A DNA stretch of 64,000 nt from Devosia neptuniae (GTDB lineage Bacteria > Pseudomonadota > Alphaproteobacteria > Rhizobiales > Devosiaceae), in contig NZ_CP104965.1 in assembly GCF_025452235.1 (NCBI RefSeq), positions 3,778,501 to 3,842,500 of the forward strand, read 5' to 3'. Shown in pieces: positions 58,891-64,000 of the stretch. Made by a program: the position numbers and the translations under genes. Numbering within the stretch: the stretch's first letter is position 1; each line of letters starts with the position of its first letter. The notes under the pieces were generated by a model that was given only the letters and a program-made list of their open reading frames with translations, made no database searches and was not told the DNA's origin.

Positions 58891-60429
58891 TCATCGTGCC
58901 GCCAAATCCATGATCTTCACCTGATCTGCCTCGGCCCGATCCAAAAACCCCGTCGCGCGGCCATGGTGCATCACCATGATGCGGTCGCTCATGCCCAGCA
59001 CTTCGGGGAGTTCGGATGAAATCATGATGACGGCCACGCCCTGGCGCGCCAATTGGCTGACCAGCTTGTGAATCTCCGCCTTGGCGCCGACATCGATGCC
59101 GCGCGTCGGCTCGTCCAGAATGAGGATTTTCGGATTGGTCAGCAGCCAGCGCCCGATCAGCACCTTTTGCTGGTTGCCGCCGGAGAGATTTTCCACCCGC
59201 TCATCAAGGCTGGGCGTTTTGACGCGCAGCTTCTGGCTCATCTCCTCGCAGGTGCGCGACAGCGCGCCCTGGGTGACAAAGCCGAACTTAGTATAGCCAT
59301 CCTGCAGCACAGCAAGCTGCATGTTTTCCTGAATGTCGAGCGCCAGGAGACACCCGGTTTCCTTACGGTCTTCGGTGATGAACGCCATGCCATGCTGAAT
59401 GGCGACGGTGGGCGACTCGATGGTGACCGGCTTGCCATTGATGGAAATGCTGCCGCTGGTGGCCGGACTTACCCCAAAAATCGTCTCGGCCACATTGGAG
59501 CGCCCCGAGCCGACCAGCCCGGCAATGCCCAGGATTTCTCCGGCGCGCACATCAAAACTGATGTCGGAGAACACGCCCCTGAGCGCCAGGTCCTTGACCG
59601 AGAGCACCACATCGCCAATCGGCACGATTTCCTTGGGGAACATCTGGGTGATTTCGCGCCCCACCATCATGCGGATGATTTCGTCGCGGGTCACATCGGT
59701 CGAGGCATGAGTGCCGATATAGCGGCCATCGCGGAACACCGAGAACTCGTCGGCGATCTCGAACAGCTCATTCATCTTGTGGGTGATGTAGATAATGCCT
59801 TTGCCCTGGCTGCGCAGGTCGCGAATAATCGAAAACAGGTGCGCCACCTCGGTTTCGGTCAGCGCCGAGGTGGGCTCATCCATGATGAGCACGTCGCTCT
59901 CATAGGACACCGCCTTGGCGATCTCGACCATCTGCCGGCTGGCCACGGAGAGCGTTGAAACCTGCACTTCGGGATCGATATCGATATTGAGCTTGGCGAA
60001 CAAAGCAGCCGTGCGCCGGTTGAGCTCGCCATGATCGACAAAGCCGAAACGGGTCAGCGGCTCGCGCCTGATCCAGATATTTTCGGCCACGCTCATATAG
60101 GGCATCAGGTTGAGTTCCTGATGGATCATGGCAATGCCGTTTTCGAGCGCATCGAGCGGCGACTTGAGCTGGATATTGACGCCGCGCAGCTTCACCTCGC
60201 CGCTATCGGGCGTGTAAATGCCGGCGATGATCTTCATCAGCGTAGATTTTCCCGCGCCATTCTCGCCCATCAGGGCATGAACGGTGCCGCGCCGCAGCTT
60301 GAGCGACACGTCATCGAGCGCCACAACGCCGGGAAATTCCTTGCGGGCATTGGAGATTTCCAGCAGCAGCGAAGCATTGGGCACCGCCCCGCTTTCACGC
60401 ACCGCACGCATTGTCTGCGGACTAACCAT
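58891..60429 (-). CDS. iatA: Inositol ABC transporter ATP-binding protein (RbsA family)
   Basis: Protein of 512 aa with two ABC domains. The first has Walker [10 protein letters not shown] (about residue 55), signature [15 protein letters not shown] and Walker [16 protein letters not shown]. The second has the usual degenerate Walker [10 protein letters not shown] (about 305) but a full signature [16 protein letters not shown] and [13 protein letters not shown]. This asymmetry is standard for sugar transporters of the ribose/galactose type. It starts 64 nt after the second binding-protein gene. Confidence 0.94.
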   Translation of the reverse strand: MVSPQTMRAVRESGAVPNASLLLEISNARKEFPGVVALDDVSLKLRRGTVHALMGENGAGKSTLMKIIAGIYTPDSGEVKLRGVNIQLKSPLDALENGIAMIHQELNLMPYMSVAENIWIRREPLTRFGFVDHGELNRRTAALFAKLNIDIDPEVQVSTLSVASRQMVEIAKAVSYESDVLIMDEPTSALTETEVAHLFSIIRDLRSQGKGIIYITHKMNELFEIADEFSVFRDGRYIGTHASTDVTRDEIIRMMVGREITQMFPKEIVPIGDVVLSVKDLALRGVFSDISFDVRAGEILGIAGLVGSGRSNVAETIFGVSPATSGSISINGKPVTIESPTVAIQHGMAFITEDRKETGCLLALDIQENMQLAVLQDGYTKFGFVTQGALSRTCEEMSQKLRVKTPSLDERVENLSGGNQQKVLIGRWLLTNPKILILDEPTRGIDVGAKAEIHKLVSQLARQGVAVIMISSELPEVLGMSDRIMVMHHGRATGFLDRAEADQVKIMDLAAR

Positions 60430-60493
60430 CGCTGCCTCCTGCTCTGATTTGCGGGACGCGCCGGGCTCACCAGCGCGTCCGCGCGATTGCTGC

Positions 60494-61432
60494 CTAATTG
60501 GCGTAGTCGGCCATGTTTTGTGGGGTCACCAATTCGAAGGGGACCCAGATTTTCTGCTCGGTCGGCTCGCCCCGCGCCAGGGCGAGAGCGGCATCGATGG
60601 AGGCAGCGCCCTGCGCATGGGCATTCTGGAAAATGGTTACGTCGAGATCGCCGGCGGCCATCGAGGCCAGACCATCGGGCGTGGCATCGACGCCTGCGAC
60701 CAGCACGGAATTCATGTCCCGGCCGACCGATTTTAGCGCCTGGATGGCGCCGATGGCCATCTCATCATTATTGGCGATGACGGCATCGAATTCGAGGGAC
60801 GAGGAGAGCCAATTGGTCATCAGATTGGCCGCTTCGAGGCGATCCCAATTGGCGGTCTGCTCTTCGAGCACGCTCATGCCCTTGCACTCGTCGGTGGCGA
60901 TCACATCATGCACGTCCTTGGTGCGCTGCAGGGCCGAATGGTTGTTGAGCGGACCCATCAGGATCAGCACATTGCCCTTGCCACCCAGCAGGCGGCAGAC
61001 TTCCTTGGTCTGCAGCGTACCGGAATCGATTTCGTTGGAGCCGACAAAGGCGGCCTTGGCCGGCAGGCTATCGAGATCGGCGGGCGGGTGATTGGCATAG
61101 ATGATGGGAATGCCGGCCGCATCGGCCAGCGCCGTCATGGCCGGGGTGCTATCGGCATCCACGGCGGCGATGATGATGGCGTCAACGCCCGAAGCGATGA
61201 AATTGCTGACCTGATTGAGCTGGTTGCTGGGGTCGTTGACTGCGTCTTCCACCTGCATCGTCACATCGCCCAGCTCGGCGGCGCGGGCCTCCATGCCATT
61301 GCGCAGCAGGGTGAGAAAGGTGCTGTCAAAGCGGGCCATGGAGACGCCGATATTTTCGGCGTGGCTGGGCACCGATAGCAGGAAGGGCAGCGCCGTTGCG
61401 CCAAGCAGGGCTGTGGTCAGCTTCATGTTCAA
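60494..61432 (-). CDS. Inositol/sugar ABC binding protein, second paralogue
   Basis: Protein of 312 aa. The signal peptide ends in PSHA at about residue 25. The mature part is a type I periplasmic sugar-binding fold: [75 protein letters not shown]. It parallels the neighbouring binding protein throughout but with replaced pocket residues (for example [12 protein letters not shown] against VYVNRQPVNLDT). It lies 53 nt after the other copy. A second ligand such as another inositol isomer is possible. Confidence 0.9.
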   Translation of the reverse strand: MNMKLTTALLGATALPFLLSVPSHAENIGVSMARFDSTFLTLLRNGMEARAAELGDVTMQVEDAVNDPSNQLNQVSNFIASGVDAIIIAAVDADSTPAMTALADAAGIPIIYANHPPADLDSLPAKAAFVGSNEIDSGTLQTKEVCRLLGGKGNVLILMGPLNNHSALQRTKDVHDVIATDECKGMSVLEEQTANWDRLEAANLMTNWLSSSLEFDAVIANNDEMAIGAIQALKSVGRDMNSVLVAGVDATPDGLASMAAGDLDVTIFQNAHAQGAASIDAALALARGEPTEQKIWVPFELVTPQNMADYAN

Positions 61433-61485
61433 ACTCTGTTCAAGGAAAGATGCCGGCGCGCCGTTGGGGACGCGCCGGCAGGAGA

Positions 61486-62436
61486 TCAGTTCTTGGCCTG
61501 GTAATCGGCCAGGTTAGCCGGGGTCACCAGTTCGAACGGCACCCAGACTTCGCGTTCCACGCTCTCGCCACGGGCAAGCGCGAGAGCCGCGTCGAGCGCA
61601 CCGGAGCCCTGGGCCGCGGCGTTCTGGAACACGGTGACGTCGAGATCGCCGGCGGCCATTGCGGCCAGGGCGTCCTGAGTGGCGTCAACGCCGCCCACGA
61701 TCACGGCATCCATGGCCACGCCGCCGGCCTTGAGGGCCTGGATGGCGCCGATGGCCATTTCGTCATTATTGGCGACCACGGCATCGAACTGGATGCCGGC
61801 CGAGAGCCAATTGGCCACCAGATCGGCGCCCTGCTGGCGTGACCAGTTTGCCGTCTGCTCTTCGGCGATCTTCATGAACGAGCATTCGGGCGTGGCGATC
61901 ACATCATGCACGTCCTGGGTGCGCTGGCGGGCAGCCTGGTTGGACAGCTCGCCCATCATGACCACGATATTGGCTTCCGTCTTGCCCGCTTCGGTTAGCA
62001 GGCGGCAGACTTCCTTGGTTTCGAGCGTGCCGGAATCGACTTCGTTAGATGCGACGAATGCCTGCTTTTCGGGCAGGGTATCGAGGTTGACCGGCTGGCG
62101 GTTGACATAGACCAGCGGAATGCCCGCATCGGCGGCCAGCTGGGACATGGGCGCAGTGGCGTCGGTATCCACGGCATTGACGATGATGGCATCGACGCCC
62201 GAAGCGATGAAGTTCTGGATCTGGCTCATCTGCTTGGACACGTCATTCTGCGCGTCCTCCACCTGCAGCTCGACGCCATCGAGCGTCTTGGCATAGTCGC
62301 CCATGCCATTGCGCAATACGGTCAGGAAATTATCGTCGAACGCGGCCATGCTGACCCCGACGGTCTCGGCCATTGCGGCGCCGGTAAAGCTGGTCAGCAT
62401 CGTGGTCGCCAATGCGGCCATTACGATCTTCTTCAT
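61486..62436 (-). CDS. ibpA: myo-Inositol ABC binding protein
   Basis: Protein of 316 aa. The signal peptide ends in AAMA at about residue 23. VGVSMAAFDDNFLTVLRNGM opens the mature domain and is, to my knowledge, close to the Caulobacter inositol-binding protein IbpA. Further blocks: [60 protein letters not shown] and [20 protein letters not shown]. It lies directly after iolI and is the first transporter gene of the minus-strand operon. The 53-nt gap to its paralogue and shared gene length indicate tandem duplication. Confidence 0.9.
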   Translation of the reverse strand: MKKIVMAALATTMLTSFTGAAMAETVGVSMAAFDDNFLTVLRNGMGDYAKTLDGVELQVEDAQNDVSKQMSQIQNFIASGVDAIIVNAVDTDATAPMSQLAADAGIPLVYVNRQPVNLDTLPEKQAFVASNEVDSGTLETKEVCRLLTEAGKTEANIVVMMGELSNQAARQRTQDVHDVIATPECSFMKIAEEQTANWSRQQGADLVANWLSAGIQFDAVVANNDEMAIGAIQALKAGGVAMDAVIVGGVDATQDALAAMAAGDLDVTVFQNAAAQGSGALDAALALARGESVEREVWVPFELVTPANLADYQAKN

Positions 62437-62517
62437 TGCTCATTCTCCTCCAAGAGAGCTGGGCGTCCGGTCGCGCCCATTATGTCCGGATCTTTCCCTT
62501 GCTCGGGAATTAGTTGG

Positions 62518-63354
62518 TCACGCGGCCTTCTCCTTGAGCCCCGCGACGATGAAATCCATGCTTTGGCTGATCGCAGCGGCCGGATCGGCCAGGTGACGCA
62601 GCTCTTCGGCAAAAGGCTCGAACGAGAGCGGACCAATGTAGCCCCCTGCCCGCAGCGCGGCGATCTGTTCGAGATTGCCGAGGCGATCCTTGGGACCGAC
62701 CAGCAGGCGATGGCTGTCGCGCATGTCGCTGACAGCAATCGTCGGGTCATCGACGCCGGAGATGTGGATGAGGCCGGTCAGCTCGGGGAACAGGTCGGGC
62801 TCACCCGCGAGGTGATGGTGGAACGTGTCGTGCGTCAGCCGGAACACGTCGCGGCCATCGGCATTGTCGATCGCCTGAACCGCTTCGCGTTTGGAGCGCA
62901 GCGAGCAGGTTTCAAAGCCCAGGCACTCGACGAGGCCAATCAATGCACGTTCGCGCAAGATTGGCGCGATCAACGCTAACAGTCCGCTAGCATTTTCGAC
63001 CCTTTGGTGTGCGTCGGCGATAGCACCATCATTGGCCGCAACGAGCACCAGAGCCTGGGCGCCGGCTTGGGCGGCGTAGTCGGCCAGGGCTTCGGCCTCG
63101 GCCAGGCGGGTGGCGGAGGGCTGATTGAATTTCTGTAGGGCATTGATGGAAATGATGGTTACATCATTTGCCCTGGCGAGGGCTTTTACCTCGGCTGCGG
63201 GCGTGCCGTCGAGGATGGCATTGCCGGCAATGTCATTGCGGATTTCGACGCGCGGGGCGCCCAATTGGCGGGCCAGCGCGAAGAATTCGGGCAGCCGCAA
63301 CTGCGGCGCCGACATGTGGTTGATGGCAAAATCCATCGACTGGCTGGTGGACAC
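62518..63354 (-). CDS. iolI: IolI-like inosose isomerase (TIM barrel)
   Basis: Protein of 278 aa from a GTG at 63354 with GGGAG upstream. An in-frame TTG at 63405 would lie within the promoter -10 region and is rejected; the ATG at 63336 is an alternative. Xylose-isomerase-like barrel: IISINALQKFN, LIGLVECLGFETCSLRSKRE, FRLTHDTFHHHLAGE, LIHISGVDD and GPLSFEPFAEEL. These align with IolI, with metal ligands Glu, Asp, His and Glu in place. IolI converts 2-keto-myo-inositol to other inososes. It heads the transporter-iolG operon behind the 63406-63451 promoter. Confidence 0.85.
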   Translation of the reverse strand: MSTSQSMDFAINHMSAPQLRLPEFFALARQLGAPRVEIRNDIAGNAILDGTPAAEVKALARANDVTIISINALQKFNQPSATRLAEAEALADYAAQAGAQALVLVAANDGAIADAHQRVENASGLLALIAPILRERALIGLVECLGFETCSLRSKREAVQAIDNADGRDVFRLTHDTFHHHLAGEPDLFPELTGLIHISGVDDPTIAVSDMRDSHRLLVGPKDRLGNLEQIAALRAGGYIGPLSFEPFAEELRHLADPAAAISQSMDFIVAGLKEKAA

Positions 63355-63405
63355 GCCTCGCACTCCCTGGATCGCCGGGCCGGACCCGATCTTTCGTTGG
63401 ATCAA

Positions 63406-63451
63406 ATGAAATACGGGTTCTGTTCTATTGTCAATGCGGAATGTTCATTCC
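63406..63451 (-). promoter_or_regulatory. iolI-transporter promoter with two IolR-type operators
   Basis: Read on the minus strand: GGAATGAACATTCC (63438-63451), 3 nt, TTGACA (63429-63434), a 17-nt spacer, TTTCAT (63406-63411). A second site AGAA-N6-TTTC (63408-63421) covers the -10 box, centred 30 bp from the first. The spacer also shares GAACCC at the same place as in the iolC promoter. This is the same module as at 50348-50393. Confidence 0.8.
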
Positions 63452-63529
63452 AAAATATGACAGAATGGACCGCATAATCCGCGGTCAAACGGAATATTCG
63501 TGCGACTAGAAACGTTTCAACCGGCGAGA

Positions 63530-64000
63530 CTAGATGTTCTCTGAGACATAGATATCGAAGGGCAAGAAGGTCTGGCCGGCAGAATCGGCGGCGGAATGGG
63601 CCAGCGCCGCCGCCATCAGGCTGACAATGCTGGGGCCCAACGCGGCGAGCGGAGTGCCGATGACGGCGGTGGCGATATTGTCGGCCAAAGCCGCGTGGGT
63701 CACCGGGTTCAGCTCATTGCAGACCAGGGCGATGCGGCCCGCCATACCCTCGTTACGCAGGGCGGTGATGACGCCCTCGGTGCCACCGCCGGCGACATAG
63801 ATGGCCGATAGATCGGGATGGCGGCGCAGCAGATCGAGCGTTGCTTCATGGGCGAGCGCACCGTCTTCGAGGCTAACCTGGGTGTCGATGATCGATAGAT
63901 CAGGCGCCGCCTCGCGCAGATAGGAGCGGAAGCCGATCTCGCGCATTTCATGGCCGTGAAAGCGGTGGCTGCCGACAAAGACCACCACCTTGCCCGGGGC
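63530..64000 (-). CDS. LacI-type regulator or sugar-binding domain protein, 5' end missing
   Basis: About 156 C-terminal residues; the start lies beyond the right edge. The fold is the periplasmic-binding-like effector domain of LacI/GalR regulators: VVVFVGSHRFHGHEMREIGF, LLRRHPDLSAIYVAGGGTEG, IALVCNELNPVTHAALADNI and a C-terminal FLPFDIYVSENI. Nothing here shows the DNA-binding domain, so a regulator is inferred from the typical length and position. It is upstream of iolI on the same strand with its own stop 78 nt before the iolI operator. It may control sugar genes outside the window. Confidence 0.75.
   Translation of the reverse strand, partial: APGKVVVFVGSHRFHGHEMREIGFRSYLREAAPDLSIIDTQVSLEDGALAHEATLDLLRRHPDLSAIYVAGGGTEGVITALRNEGMAGRIALVCNELNPVTHAALADNIATAVIGTPLAALGPSIVSLMAAALAHSAADSAGQTFLPFDIYVSENI

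Noticed and set aside
63355..63405. Longer iolI starting at TTG 63405
   Set aside because: It would begin inside the predicted -10 box and has no ribosome site. The GTG at 63354 has GGGAG upstream.
1..64000. CRISPR arrays, insertion sequences, prophage or integrase-bounded island
   Set aside because: No regularly spaced direct repeats and no transposase, integrase or phage protein were seen. The repeats present are inverted and intergenic.

Overview
The window is 64 kb of GC-rich chromosome with dense, mostly operonic genes. There are no transposases, phage genes or CRISPR arrays. Several features point to an alphaproteobacterium of the order Hyphomicrobiales (Rhizobiales): a two-domain cold-shock protein next to a DUF192 gene, the glpX-hom-aminotransferase run, CtaA/Cox15, DUF2842, RibN behind an FMN riboswitch, and iol genes with GGAA-N6-TTCC operators. 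Devosia or a close relative is my best guess. That is an inference from protein character, not a database result.

Layout. 1-6.8 kb: end of a hemolysin III gene, cold-shock/DUF192 operon, glyoxalase I, an M15-like lipoprotein, two tRNA-Glu genes, an acyltransferase and several small unknown genes in a patch of less typical composition. 6.8-12.4 kb: a membrane protein, then a complete iron-siderophore type ABC operon (minus strand) with two tandem paralogous binding proteins and a palindrome across its promoter. 12.4-20 kb: cyclopropane-fatty-acid synthase, recJ, glpX, homoserine dehydrogenase with an extra N-terminal domain, and a class I aminotransferase. 20-27.6 kb: UGT-like glycosyltransferase, dicarboxylate symporter, NmrA-like protein, rplM-rpsI, heme A synthase. 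27.6-36.6 kb: exopolysaccharide cluster (deacetylase, chain-length protein with a degenerate kinase domain, Wza-like lipoprotein, GT4, priming transferase, O-antigen ligase-like protein), a small-molecule kinase and tRNA-Pro. 37-46.3 kb: CHASE2-adenylate cyclase and AraC regulator, divergent from a sugar ABC operon that ends in a dehydrogenase/aldo-keto reductase fusion. 46.8-48 kb: FMN riboswitch plus ribN. 48.2-64 kb: a myo-inositol regulon: iolR-iolC-iolD-iolE-orf-iolB on the plus strand converging on iolI-ibpA-ibpA2-iatA-iatP-iolG on the minus strand, with a LacI-type regulator gene running off the right edge.

How the genes work together. In the inositol block, the Ibp/Iat transporter imports inositol. 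IolG oxidises it, IolI can interconvert inososes, IolE dehydrates, IolD hydrolyses, IolB isomerises, and IolC (a kinase with a C-terminal DUF2090 aldolase-like domain) completes the route to central metabolism. The semialdehyde dehydrogenase (iolA) is not in this window.

The most interesting non-coding signal is that the promoters of iolC and iolI share one module. A perfect operator (GGAATGAACATTCC) lies 3 nt upstream of a TTGAC(A/G) -35 box, and a second weaker operator lies across the -10 box, exactly 30 bp centre to centre in both. Intergenic regions also carry at least four families of long imperfect or perfect inverted repeats, each present in two or more copies.
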